Assembly: GCA_963806935.1 (NCBI GenBank)
Contig: CAWEAT010000029.1
Span: 62,001-126,000 of the forward strand
DNA from: Roseiarcus sp963806935
GTDB lineage: Bacteria; Pseudomonadota; Alphaproteobacteria; Rhizobiales; Beijerinckiaceae
DNA length: 64,000 nt
Direction: 5' to 3'
Below the pieces are notes generated by a model. That model saw nothing but the letters and a program-made list of their open reading frames with translations. It was not told where the DNA came from and searched no databases. Below are positions 53,240-61,646 of the stretch, piece after piece (within the stretch, counting starts at the first letter, position 1; the number at the start of each line of letters is the position of its first letter). The position numbers and the translations under genes were made by a program.

Positions 53240-53960
53240 CTTCCTCGCTGCCGGCGATTTCTCGCAGCACGCTCAGTTTACGCAGGACGAGCCTGTGACG
53301 TCCAGCCGCGGCGATGAGGCCGCGCCGGACAAGGCTGGTCATCATCCGCGATACGGTCTCGATCGTGAGGCCGAGATAGTCAGCCATATCGAGACGGCTC
53401 ATCGGCAGCTCGATTTCGTTGTCCGGGTCGCATTTGCGATGAATGGAGAGAAGAAAGCTGACGACGCGCTCCTCCGCGCTCTTGCGGCCGAGCAGCACCA
53501 TCTGGTCCTGGGCGGCCGACATCTCGTCGCAAAGAAGCGCGAAAAGCTGCGGGCGCAGAGCCGGCGATTTGTTCACCCGCGAAAAAAAGCGCCCGCGTGA
53601 GAAGCGCCGCACCTTCACCTCCGTGACCGCCTCCGCGGTCAGGAGATAGCGGTCCTGGAACGACACGCCGAGAACGTCGCCCGGATAGATGAATCCCATG
53701 ATCGCCCGCCGGCCGTCCGGCAGGATCTTGTAGACCCTCAGCACGCCCTCCAGGACGTCAAAGATTTGGCCGGCCTGATCGCCTTCCCAAAACAGCGCCT
53801 CGCCCGGCTCGAGCTTCTCTGCATGTTGTCCTTCGAAGAGGTCCTTGAGCGCGGGCGCGAGATCGGCCGGGTCGACGACCGACTGACCCGCGCCGCGAGT
53901 TAGCGATGCTGTTGCCTGGCTATACATGGCGCTTTCCCTATCTGACTTGACGGGGCGCAT
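53187..53960 (-). CDS. fixK: FixK-like Crp/Fnr-family regulator
   Basis: This is a 257-residue transcription factor. The cyclic-nucleotide-like domain includes EPGEALFWEGDQAGQIFDVL and LPDGRRAIMGFIYPGDVLGV. The HTH is DMADYLGLTIETVSRMMTSL with the E-x3-SR recognition helix of FNR-type proteins. The N-terminal Cys cluster of FNR is lacking, as in FixK. It is transcribed before fixL (52-base overlap). The start could be 53960 or the ATG at 53924 (MYSQATAS). It should switch on micro-oxic genes through TTGA-N6-TCAA sites. Confidence 0.88.
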   Translation of the reverse strand: MRPVKSDRESAMYSQATASLTRGAGQSVVDPADLAPALKDLFEGQHAEKLEPGEALFWEGDQAGQIFDVLEGVLRVYKILPDGRRAIMGFIYPGDVLGVSFQDRYLLTAEAVTEVKVRRFSRGRFFSRVNKSPALRPQLFALLCDEMSAAQDQMVLLGRKSAEERVVSFLLSIHRKCDPDNEIELPMSRLDMADYLGLTIETVSRMMTSLVRRGLIAAAGRHRLVLRKLSVLREIAGSEEDGADAQPSPARRAVWPN

Positions 53961-54015
53961 CTGAGCAGCGCTATGTCACCGGGGTATCGCTTGCGTGTGA
54001 AGATTGGCGCCGTTT

Positions 54016-54031
54016 TGTAACATTGTGTGAC
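54016..54031. promoter_or_regulatory. Direct repeat GTCACA-N4-GTTACA upstream of fixK (minus strand)
   Basis: Read on the minus strand, towards fixK, the bases are GTCACA CAAT GTTACA, two near-identical hexamers with 10-base spacing, so both face the same side of the helix. They lie about 56 bases before the fixK ATG and also upstream of the OmpR-type regulator start at 54057. OmpR/PhoB-family regulators bind such tandem direct repeats. In Rhizobium etli a repeated box in front of fixK is the FxkR target. I did not compare the exact sequence. Confidence 0.5.
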
Positions 54032-54056
54032 AGCCCGGCGTCGCATCGCCAAGTCA

Positions 54057-54794
54057 ATGATCGAGCCGGCAGAACAGCCCGTCCAAATTCTTGTTGTCGA
54101 CGACGATCCTCGGATTCGTCAGATGCTCACCCGTTATTTCGAGCAGGAAGGCTATCGGGTCAGCGCCGCCGCGAATGGCGCGGCGATGCGCGCGCAACTG
54201 AAGTCGAGGCCGATAGACGTCATCCTGCTCGACGTGGTCATGCCAGGCGAGGACGGTCTAACGCTCGCGCGCGAGATCCGCGCCACATCCGACGTCGGAA
54301 TCATCATGCTGACCGGGCGAGACGAGTTGCTGGACCGCATCGTCGGCCTCGAGATCGGCGCGGATGATTACGTCGCAAAGCCCTTTCATCTGCGCGAGGT
54401 CCTGGCCCGGGTCAAAAGCGTTCTGCGCCGGCGAAAGCCGTCCCCCGAACCGGCGCTTCGGAATCCGCAGGGCGGCGACGACGTCATCCGGTTCGACGGC
54501 TGGCTGCTCGATATCGCCCGCCGGCGGCTGGTCTCTCCGACCGGAGCGGACGTCGCGCTCACCACCGGCGAATTCGATCTTCTGGCGGCGCTGGCGAAAC
54601 ATCCCGGGCATGTCCTGAGCCGGGAAGCTCTGATGGATCATACTCGCGGACGCGGCCTGAAGTCCTTCGACCGCACGATCGATGCGCAGGTCGTCCGATT
54701 GCGAAAGAAGATCGAGGCCGATCCAAAAAATCCGACGCTCGTGAAATCGGTCCGCGGCGTTGGATATGTCTTTACCGGCAAAGTTGATCGCTAG
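54057..54794 (+). CDS. OmpR-family response regulator (FxkR-like)
   Basis: This protein has 245 residues from the ATG at 54057 (MIEPAEQPVQILVVDDDPRI); the ATG-less upstream start at 54027 would overlap the direct repeat. The receiver has DDD, the phospho-acceptor in VILLDVVMPGEDG, the Thr in IIMLTGRDE and Lys in DDYVAKPFHLRE. The winged-helix domain has LTTGEFDLLAALAKHPGHVL and DAQVVRLRKKIEADPKNPTL, ending VRGVGYVFTGK. It is divergent from fixK-fixL. This matches the hFixL-FxkR-FixK route known from Rhizobium etli, where FxkR is an OmpR-type orphan. Confidence 0.88.
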   Translation: MIEPAEQPVQILVVDDDPRIRQMLTRYFEQEGYRVSAAANGAAMRAQLKSRPIDVILLDVVMPGEDGLTLAREIRATSDVGIIMLTGRDELLDRIVGLEIGADDYVAKPFHLREVLARVKSVLRRRKPSPEPALRNPQGGDDVIRFDGWLLDIARRRLVSPTGADVALTTGEFDLLAALAKHPGHVLSREALMDHTRGRGLKSFDRTIDAQVVRLRKKIEADPKNPTLVKSVRGVGYVFTGKVDR

Positions 54795-55315
54795 TCGCGC
54801 GGTCTCGAGGCGCGCCATGGTCCCGAGCCAATGACAGCCCTTGCGATTTCCGCCGCGCCGGGCAACGGCCGCAGGAACAACCTGTCATGGGTTCGCCCAA
54901 CGGCGTTCGCTGTTTGTGGGCGCTTCCAACTGTCGGCCGCCATGGGCCAAAATCGCACCCCCGAGCAGACGGATTGGTCGCATTGGGACGCGAGGGCTTG
55001 GATGAGGTCCCTGGCTACGCCTTCTCCGTCCGCGGCGCTGGCAGTCGCAAAGATCGGGACTTGAAGAAGACGGCCGTGGCGCGGATCATTTGTGATCGAA
55101 TAGACGCAGAAACCTCTCACATAGCCGCGAGCGTCGCGCGCAACGAGCGCCCGCTCGCTCCCGCCGGCCGCCTCGCCGCGAAGCGGCGCCGGTTGAAAGG
55201 CCTGGCAATACGCTCGCCATTCACGGAGCATGAGGCCGCAGCCGCAAGCCCTGGCCAAGGGATAGGCGAGATCGATCGTTCGCGGTCCGATCGGTTCGAT
55301 GGAATAGGCGGACAT
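54791..55315 (-). CDS. GNAT-like acyltransferase of unknown role
   Basis: This is a 174-residue protein from MSAYSIEPIGPRTIDLAYPL; an ATG-containing extension up to 55432 is Arg-rich and less likely. The middle reads ALVARDARGYVRGFCVYSIT and LLQVPIFATASAADGEGVAR, resembling the beta-strand and acetyl-CoA loop of GNAT enzymes, though the exact Q/RxxGxG/A loop is not clear. It overlaps the regulator stop by 4 bases on the other strand. Confidence 0.55.
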   Translation of the reverse strand: MSAYSIEPIGPRTIDLAYPLARACGCGLMLREWRAYCQAFQPAPLRGEAAGGSERALVARDARGYVRGFCVYSITNDPRHGRLLQVPIFATASAADGEGVARDLIQALASQCDQSVCSGVRFWPMAADSWKRPQTANAVGRTHDRLFLRPLPGAAEIARAVIGSGPWRASRPRD

Positions 55316-55343
55316 TGTCGTCGCGAGCGCTCGAGGCCCGCCC

Positions 55344-55487
55344 TCATGAGCGCGTTCGCTGAATCCTATCGCTTCGCGGTCTGACCAGGACCGCCGCTCG
55401 CCTCCGTCGGGGCCGGGACGCGTTCGCGACAATGAACGCGACCGGAGCAGCGCAGATCAAAACCAACAAGAATGAAGACGTGAACAT
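55344..55487 (-). CDS. 47-residue single-membrane-segment protein
   Basis: The ATG at 55487 follows gtggagaaatgag. The protein MFTSSFLLVLICAAPVAFIV has one hydrophobic helix and then an Arg-rich tail (ASRPRRRRAAVLVRPRS). It could be a small membrane peptide or a chance frame. No function is known. The gap 55488-55669 holds nothing else. Confidence 0.4.
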   Translation of the reverse strand: MFTSSFLLVLICAAPVAFIVANASRPRRRRAAVLVRPRSDRIQRTRS

Positions 55488-55669
55488 CTCATTTCTCCAC
55501 AACCTTCCTCGCATAGTGGCGCGACGCGGCCGATGCGCCTTGCGATAGGTCAACGCTTCAGAAGGAAGGCGTAGCCGGCCCAGCGGCGGCTCCCGACGCC
55601 GAGACGCGAGTGGCGGGCGCCACAGGGTCGAACGACGTCGATTGGCCGCCGCCTGATCGGCGAAGCGCC

Positions 55670-56980
55670 TCAAGCCGCTCGGCGGCGCCGCAGCTCGACG
55701 GAGTCGGCGACAGTCGCTTCGACGGTCTTCGGCTCGGCCGCTGTTCTGCGCAGGACGTCCTCAAAAGCGGCGCGGGCGGCGGCGTCATTTTCAGCCGTCG
55801 CGAAGACGGCCACGCCGCCACGGCCGATAGCCTTCGCGCGGTAGAGCGCCGCGTCGGCCATGCGCACAAGCTCGTCCGGCTCGGCGGCGGAATCGGGAAA
55901 GAGCGCAAAGCCGCAGGCGCCGGTCAAGGCGATGTCGCGTCCGTCGACGGCGAACGGCGCTGTGAAGATCGCCTGTATCTCCTCTCCGAGCGCGATCGCC
56001 TCCTCGTGGGCGCCGATCCCGTCGCAAAGGATGGCGAATTCATCGCCGCCCATCCTGGCCGCCGAGCCTCGACCGGCAAGCGCCTCGGCGAGCCGGCCGG
56101 CGACCTGCCTGAGGATGTCGTCTCCGGCCGGATGTCCATGATTGTCGTTGATCGGCTTGAAGCCATCGAGGTCGATGAGGCCGACGGCGAACGGCCGTGC
56201 GGTTCCGGCGCGGGTCGTGATCCGTTCGGCGAGCTCGCCGAGAAAGCAGCGCCGGTTGGGCAGGCGGGTCAGATCGTCGGTCAGCGCGATGGCCATCGCC
56301 GCCTCTTTCGCGTCCTCGGCGGCGCGCTGTTTTTCGGCCATGGCGAAACGCGAGCCGACGATCTCGGCGAACATGCGAGAGTTCTCGCCCAGCATGCGGA
56401 TGACGAAGCACGCCGCGACGGTCATGAGCGCCGCCAGCCACAGGGTCAGATCGGCCCCGCGGCTCAGGAACGCGACAACGAGCGGCGCGGTCGCGGCGGC
56501 GACGACGACGCCGGTGACGCTTCCGAGCGCGCTGAGACAAAAGGCGCAGGCGGCGGCGGCGATCCAGACGGCGACCTGCGCCAATGCGAACTCGAGCAGG
56601 TTGCTCTCGGCCGTCGAAGCCGCCGCCATCATGGCGAGCGCGAACGCCAGCGCCGGCCCGAGGACGCGCGCGCCCATGACCTCGCGCCGCAGAACGTCGA
56701 TCGTCACGCGTTCTACGGATTCGCGCGCCTTGAGCCAGGACAGGAGGCGCAGCGTCGAGATGGCGAGCAGGGCCGCAGGGAGAAGGATTCCCGCGATCAG
56801 CGACGCCGGCGCGGTCGCGGCGTAAAGCGCCGCCGTCGCCAGGATGATGACGCCATGGACATAGGGTCCAAGCCGCGCAAGCGAACGATATTGCTCGCGC
56901 AGCAGGACCGACTCGAACTCGGCCGCGCCCGTTTCGCCGCGGGAACCGAAACCATCAGGCAAGAGATCGCAATCGGACAT
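55670..56980 (-). CDS. Membrane diguanylate cyclase (GGDEF)
   Basis: This is a 436-residue protein. About six membrane segments come first (HGVIILATAALYAATAPASL, LLPAALLAISTLRLLSWL and others to residue 210). The GGDEF domain covers about 235-400: DLTRLPNRRCFLGELAERIT, GLIDLDGFKPINDNHGHPAG and the active site ARMGGDEFAILCDG. The I-site RxxD is not obvious upstream. It should make cyclic-di-GMP in response to an unknown membrane signal. No EAL domain is present. Confidence 0.92.
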   Translation of the reverse strand: MSDCDLLPDGFGSRGETGAAEFESVLLREQYRSLARLGPYVHGVIILATAALYAATAPASLIAGILLPAALLAISTLRLLSWLKARESVERVTIDVLRREVMGARVLGPALAFALAMMAAASTAESNLLEFALAQVAVWIAAAACAFCLSALGSVTGVVVAAATAPLVVAFLSRGADLTLWLAALMTVAACFVIRMLGENSRMFAEIVGSRFAMAEKQRAAEDAKEAAMAIALTDDLTRLPNRRCFLGELAERITTRAGTARPFAVGLIDLDGFKPINDNHGHPAGDDILRQVAGRLAEALAGRGSAARMGGDEFAILCDGIGAHEEAIALGEEIQAIFTAPFAVDGRDIALTGACGFALFPDSAAEPDELVRMADAALYRAKAIGRGGVAVFATAENDAAARAAFEDVLRRTAAEPKTVEATVADSVELRRRRAA

Positions 56981-57160
56981 TCGCGTCAGCCCCGCCGCCG
57001 GCGACGACTTTCCTCAAGGGAAGGACGTCGGGCGCAGGGGAAGGTTAGCGCCACAGACCCGTTTGATGGGTTAATCCGATGCTCGAAAGTCGAGGGTTCC
57101 GTAACGGTAGTAAAACATGCCTTTACGGCATGAATAAAGTTTGATCGCCAAAAAATTATC

Positions 57161-57940
57161 TTGATGGCCTGGGCTCGCGGCGAGCGGCGGGTCTGTTCGA
57201 TGGTTCGCGCGCCGAGCCTTGAGGAAGAGGATCGCCGCCGGCTGACGCGCGAGCGCGGCACGCTGCTCAAGGAACGCATTCAGCATACCAATCGGATCAA
57301 AGGCCTGCTCAGCGGCCAGGGCGTCCGGGATTACAATCCGCTTCGGCGAGATTGTTTCGAACGGCTTGAAGCGTTTCGAACCGGCGACGGCCGTGAGCTG
57401 CCGCCGATGCTGAAGGCGGAAATCCGACGGGAACTCGATCGGATCGCGGTGGTGACGACACAACTGGCAACGGTCGAACGCGCCCGCGACGCGCTCATCC
57501 GCACGGACGCCGAGGAGCGCAACAACCCCGCCGCCCTGCTTCTCAAGCTCAAGGGCTTGGGCCCTGAGTTCGCCTCGCTCCTGTGGCTGGAATAGTTGTT
57601 CCGCAACTTCGGCAACCGACGGCAGGTGGCCGCTTACGGCGGATTGGCGCCCAGTCCCTGGCAAAGCGGCGGCGTCGAACGGGATCAGGGCATCTCAAAG
57701 TCAGGAAATCGCCGCCTGCGCAAGACGATGATTGAGCTTGCCTGGTTCTGGTTGAGTCACCAGCCGGACACGGCGTTGAGCCGCTGGTTTCATACGCGGG
57801 TCGGCGCCGCGAAGGGACGCGTCCGCCGGATCGCCATCGTCGCGCTGGCCCGCAAACTCCTCGTCGCCTTGTGGCGTTATGTCACCCAAGGCGTCGTTCC
57901 CGAGGGCGCCGTGTTCAAGGCCGTGTTCAAGGCGGCATGA
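57161..57940 (+). pseudogene. IS110-family transposase remnant
   Basis: The frame opens inside the transposase with MMAWARGERRVCSMVRAPSL and EEEDRRRLTRERGTLLKERI, so roughly the first 100 residues (the DEDD catalytic part) are missing. An in-frame TAG at 57593-57595 interrupts the C-terminal part, after which RNFGNRRQVAAYGGLAPSPW and GNRRLRKTMIELAWFWL continue to 57940. The frame is not shifted, so this is a genuine nonsense-interrupted, 5'-truncated copy. 57941-58185 shows only short related repeats (atgacttaaccccactcc, atgacttgaccccattcc). Confidence 0.85.
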
Positions 57941-58185
57941 CGATCGATGACTTAACCCCACTCCAACACGCCAACGATGGCTTAATGACTTGACCCCATT
58001 CCAGCGAAGCCGAACGCGACGGCTTCGCCGGATCCGGGCGGGCGGCGACCGCGGATCAACCCCCTGGGCTGAAACACGCCGTCAAAAAGGATGGTCCCGC
58101 CAACCTGAGCCCGATACCCTCGAGCATGAGGGATTATGGTCCGAGCCCACAAGCTCGACCGGAGTGAGGGGGGGCGCGGGGCGGA

Positions 58186-58971
58186 TCAGGCCGCAGCCTT
58201 GACGGCCACGATGAAGAGCCGGGGGTAGGCGAACAGCGTCCGTCCGTCCGGCTGCGCGGGATAGGCTTCGCTCAGGCCTTTTCGGTAGCGGGAGAGAAAC
58301 TCGCACCGCTCGTCGTCGTCGAGTCGCTCCAGGAACGGCTGCAAGGTCGAGCCGGCGAACCAGTCGGCGATGCTCTGCGGCCCTTCGAGGGGATGAACAT
58401 AGGTCGTCGTCCAGATGTCGACCCGCGAGGCCTGCGGGCGCAACCAGTCGTAATAGTCCTCGTAGCCGGCGATGAGCGGCTGGGTCTTGGCGATCGGCAC
58501 CAGTCGCGACGACCACGGCCCCTCGGCGGCGACCATGCGCATGAGCGCATGCGAGGATTCGCGCGCGGTGTTGGGCATCTGCGCCGCCAGGACCCCGCCG
58601 GGCGCGAGATAGGACATGAGGCGCGGAAAGAGGCGGTCGTGATCGGGCAGGAACTGGAGCGCGGCGTTGGCGAAGATGAGGTCGGGCCGGGCCTTGTCGT
58701 GAGGCGCCCAACCGGCAATGTCCTCTTTGACGAATTCGGCCTTCGGCGCCCGCGCCCGCGCATGCGCCAGCATCGCGTCGGATGTGTCGAGGCCGATGGT
58801 TCGCGCGTCAGGGAAGCGGCGAAGCAGGAGTTCCGCGCTGTTGCCGGGCCCGCAGCCCAGATCGTAGACGAGATCGGCCGCGGCGAGCGGAACTTCGGCG
58901 AGAAGATCGCGCGCCGCGCGCATCCGCTCGGCCTCGAACTTGGTGTAGAGGATCGGGTTCCAGTCGCTCAT
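58186..58971 (-). CDS. tam: Trans-aconitate 2-methyltransferase
   Basis: This is a 261-residue SAM-dependent enzyme; the ATG at 58971 gives MSDWNPILYTKFEAERMRAA, the normal Tam start. The SAM site is LVYDLGCGPGNSAELLLRRF, then TIGLDTSDAMLAHARARAP. LIFANAALQFLPDHDRLFPR and LAPGGVLAAQMPNTARESSH follow, all Tam-like. It detoxifies trans-aconitate formed from cis-aconitate. The neighbouring sulfur-type genes are unrelated in function. Confidence 0.92.
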   Translation of the reverse strand: MSDWNPILYTKFEAERMRAARDLLAEVPLAAADLVYDLGCGPGNSAELLLRRFPDARTIGLDTSDAMLAHARARAPKAEFVKEDIAGWAPHDKARPDLIFANAALQFLPDHDRLFPRLMSYLAPGGVLAAQMPNTARESSHALMRMVAAEGPWSSRLVPIAKTQPLIAGYEDYYDWLRPQASRVDIWTTTYVHPLEGPQSIADWFAGSTLQPFLERLDDDERCEFLSRYRKGLSEAYPAQPDGRTLFAYPRLFIVAVKAAA

Positions 58972-59044
58972 CGGCAGGTTCCGGCCGGGCGCGCCAACGG
59001 GCCCGGTCTCGCATGGTCGCAATATGGAAGGTGAAGCCGGCGGA

Positions 59045-59522
59045 TCAACCGTCGAGCGAAGCTTCCGCGTAAGCCGCCGGCGAGGGCGGGGCGGCGGCGA
59101 GAAGCCGGTGAAGCCCCATGCCGACGATCATGCAGAGGACGAACAGCGCCGCGCGCGGGTCGAAAAAGCCGAGGTTGGCGATCCCCGGACCCGGACAGAG
59201 GCCGACCAGCCCCCAGCCGACGCCGAAAATGGCCGATCCGCCGATCAGCCGCGCGTCGATCGTTCTTGTCGGCGGCAGCTCGATACGGCCCGCCGGCGAG
59301 GCCGGTCCGCCGCCGGGCGGCGATGCGGAAGGCGACGAAGGCGACCGCGACCGCGCCGCCCATGACGAAGGCGAGCGAGGGATCCCACGCGCCGGCGAGG
59401 TCGAGGAACGCGAGCACCTTGCTTGGATAGATCATGCCCGACAGGCAAAGGCCGATCCCGAACAGGAGTCCGGCGAGGAACGGGGAAGCGCTGCGCATCG
59501 ATCGGGCCTCAGGCGAGGACAT
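59045..59522 (-). CDS. YeeE/YedE-family membrane protein, second half (DUF6691-like), frame broken near 59285
   Basis: The first frame gives LAGLLFGIGLCLSGMIYPSK and FLDLAGAWDPSLAFVMGGAV. Near 59285 one extra base breaks it. Removing it joins IELPPTRTIDARLIGGSAIF and GVGWGLVGLCPGPGIANLGF, the conserved end, stopping at a TGA at 59045. Repaired length is about 158 residues with four membrane segments. With its partner (59509-59940) it makes a two-subunit YeeE/YedE permease, a family moving thiosulfate or related sulfur. Confidence 0.83.
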
Positions 59523-59940
59523 GGCGGACGACGAAGACGGTCAGAAAGCCCGCGGCCATGAAGATCGCGGTCGCCGCGATCGAGCGCGGCGACAATCGCG
59601 CCACGCCGCAGACGCCGTGACCGCTGGTGCAGCCGGCGCCGAGCCGCGTCCCGAAGCCGACCATGAGGCCGCCGGCGATCAGCGTCGCCGTGTTCGCCTC
59701 GATCGCGGGCGGCGCTATATGGATGAGCGCGTGCGCGATCAGGGGCGCGGCGATCAGGCCCGCGAGCAGCGCGACGCGCCAGGCCCAATCCCCGGCGCGC
59801 GGGGGCGCGAGACCGCCGAGGATGCCCGCGGCCCCGAGGATGCGGCCCTCGACCAGGATCAGCCATGCCGCCGCCAGGCCGATCAGAAGGCCGCCGGCCA
59901 GCGCCGAGCCGGGGCTGAAATGGGTCCAGTCGATGGTCAT
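59509..59940 (-). CDS. YeeE/YedE-family membrane protein, first half
   Basis: This 143-residue membrane protein begins MTIDWTHFSPGSALAGGLLI. It holds the Cys motif GFGTRLGAGCTSGHGVCGVA, typical of YeeE/YedE proteins, where Cys residues relay sulfur compounds. It overlaps its partner gene by 14 bases. It lies in an operon with yeiH and a 49-residue membrane gene, transcribed from 61639 leftwards. Confidence 0.9.
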   Translation of the reverse strand: MTIDWTHFSPGSALAGGLLIGLAAAWLILVEGRILGAAGILGGLAPPRAGDWAWRVALLAGLIAAPLIAHALIHIAPPAIEANTATLIAGGLMVGFGTRLGAGCTSGHGVCGVARLSPRSIAATAIFMAAGFLTVFVVRHVLA

Positions 59941-59971
59941 GGCCGGTTCCTGTGGCGACGATCGCCCTATC

Positions 59972-60121
59972 TCAAGTGAGCGGGATGATGCGATTGATGA
60001 GGATGAGAAGCGCGAGCAGCGCGATCCCGGCGCCGAAGCTCCAGCCGATCAGTTTCTTTTCGATCGGGAGCAGCGGTTCGACCGGGGCCTTCAGTTCGTC
60101 GCGCAGATCGGGAGTGGCCAT
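59972..60121 (-). CDS. 49-residue single-pass membrane protein between yeiH and yeeE
   Basis: The ATG at 60121 has agaggacattccg before it and stops at 59972. MATPDLRDELKAPVEPLLPI is a polar Pro-rich start; the helix GWSFGAGIALLALLILINRI spans the membrane. It starts 12 bases after the yeiH stop and ends 31 bases before yeeE, so it is in the same operon. Short membrane partners of this kind often tune a transporter. I find no known family. Confidence 0.65.
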   Translation of the reverse strand: MATPDLRDELKAPVEPLLPIEKKLIGWSFGAGIALLALLILINRIIPLT

Positions 60122-60133
60122 CGGAATGTCCTC

Positions 60134-61639
60134 TTAGGATGCGAGCGGCGGCTTGACCCCGGCGAAGAAGAGCCAGGAGATGACGAACCCGACCCAGACG
60201 ACGAAGCCGAACAGCGACACGACATAGACCGCGGCCAGTTTGCCCAAGCCGTCCTGCCACAGTCGGCGAAAGTCGGACAAGACGCCGATCGAGAAAAACG
60301 TCAGCACGAAAAAGATCACCCGCAGGACATTGGCTTCGCCGACCGCCGCGGCAAGCTTGCCCGATGTCCCGGCGTCGGTTCCGAGCGCAAGCGCCAGGGC
60401 GATCAGGAAGGTCGCGGCGAAACCAAGGATGAACTTCGGGAACCGTTCCCAGATCTCGCCGAGCTTCGCCTTCGGCGCGCCGGCACGCGGAATGACGTGA
60501 TTGGTCCAGATATAGGCGAGGATGAAGGCCCAGACGCCGATGAAGACGTCGATGAACACTTTCACCGTCGCCGTCACCGACAGCATCCAGCCGGGCTGGT
60601 AGTTGATCCCCTCGGCCGCCGCCTTCGCCTGGATCAGCGATTGCGTGATGCCGCCCGCCGCCACCGCCGCGCCGTCGGTCTTGACCGCCAATCCCATCCA
60701 GGCCGCCGCGACCAGCGGCTCGTGGGCCATGAAGGTCTCTGCGATGACCGGCAGGATCAGCACTTCGACCACCGCGAAGATCACCACCAGCGACGACACC
60801 AGCACCGCCACTTGCGGCCGCGCCCGGATCGCCCCGCCGGTCGCGATGGCCGCCGCGACGCCGCAGATCGAAACGCCCGAGGCGAGCGGCGCCGACCATT
60901 CGCGGCTGAAGCCGAAGCCCTTGCGGGCGATGAGATACACGACCGGCCAATAGATCAGGTAGGCCTCGACGATCGCGGCGAGGCCGCGCAGCATCAGCGA
61001 CGACGCCAGCGTGAGCTTGCCCGCCACGGTGACGGCGATGAAGGCGCCGAGGATGACGATGGCGATCTTGATGTAGAGCTCGGGCCGGATCGCGCTCCTG
61101 AGCCACTCCGCGAACGCCGGGAAGACATTGGCGATGACGAGGCCGGCGATGAGCGCGACGATGAAGCCGCCCTCGCTGGTCAGCTTCAGCGACCACGAGA
61201 CGCCGAACTTGGCCTGATCGGCCGGGGTGACAGCGGCGAAATGGGCCCACGAGCCCAGGAACCAGGCGCCATAGGCGATCGCGAACGCAACCGTGAACCG
61301 GATCGCAAACCGCTTGACGTCATCCCCAAGCGCATAAGCGGCGGCGGAGAGAACAGCGCCGAGCGCAAGATAGGTGAGAACGAGCGCGCCCACGCCGCCG
61401 AGACCGGCATAGGCCTTCGACGCTGTCGCGAGCGCAGACGTGGGGTCGGTCCAGACCGAGGTCGTCGCCAGCCAGCCGAGCGCGTCGGCGCCGAACAGCG
61501 ACGCCAGCGCGAGGGCGAATACGCCCAAGCCGATGATGAGGGCCAGTGTGTCTTCGCTGGGCCGGGCGGGCGCGGCCGCCCGAACCGGGATGGTTGCGTC
61601 AGAAATGGCCGTAACTCCCGGAAATCGGTTGGACATCAT
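60134..61639 (-). CDS. yeiH: YeiH-family putative sulfate exporter (PF03601-like)
   Basis: This is a 501-residue membrane protein with about 12 segments, longer than the usual 340. Family sequence includes SEGGFIVALIAGLVIANVFP, FSREWSAPLASGVSICGVAA (the SGVSICG motif), AAWMGLAVKTDGAAVAAGGI and WERFPKFILGFAATFLIALA. It is the first gene of the operon to YeeE/YedE. The starts 61639 and 61636 are adjacent ATGs (MMSNRF). The partners suggest handling of sulfite, sulfate or thiosulfate. Confidence 0.88.
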   Translation of the reverse strand: MMSNRFPGVTAISDATIPVRAAAPARPSEDTLALIIGLGVFALALASLFGADALGWLATTSVWTDPTSALATASKAYAGLGGVGALVLTYLALGAVLSAAAYALGDDVKRFAIRFTVAFAIAYGAWFLGSWAHFAAVTPADQAKFGVSWSLKLTSEGGFIVALIAGLVIANVFPAFAEWLRSAIRPELYIKIAIVILGAFIAVTVAGKLTLASSLMLRGLAAIVEAYLIYWPVVYLIARKGFGFSREWSAPLASGVSICGVAAAIATGGAIRARPQVAVLVSSLVVIFAVVEVLILPVIAETFMAHEPLVAAAWMGLAVKTDGAAVAAGGITQSLIQAKAAAEGINYQPGWMLSVTATVKVFIDVFIGVWAFILAYIWTNHVIPRAGAPKAKLGEIWERFPKFILGFAATFLIALALALGTDAGTSGKLAAAVGEANVLRVIFFVLTFFSIGVLSDFRRLWQDGLGKLAAVYVVSLFGFVVWVGFVISWLFFAGVKPPLAS

Positions 61640-61646
61640 AAGATAT

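Noticed and set aside
53187..53960. Calling the Crp/Fnr protein an FNR oxygen sensor
   Set aside because: The N-terminal Cys cluster needed for the iron-sulfur site is absent; oxygen sensing is in the adjacent heme-PAS kinase.
57161..57940. Reading the IS110 remnant as an active transposase
   Set aside because: The N-terminal catalytic part is missing and a TAG interrupts the rest.
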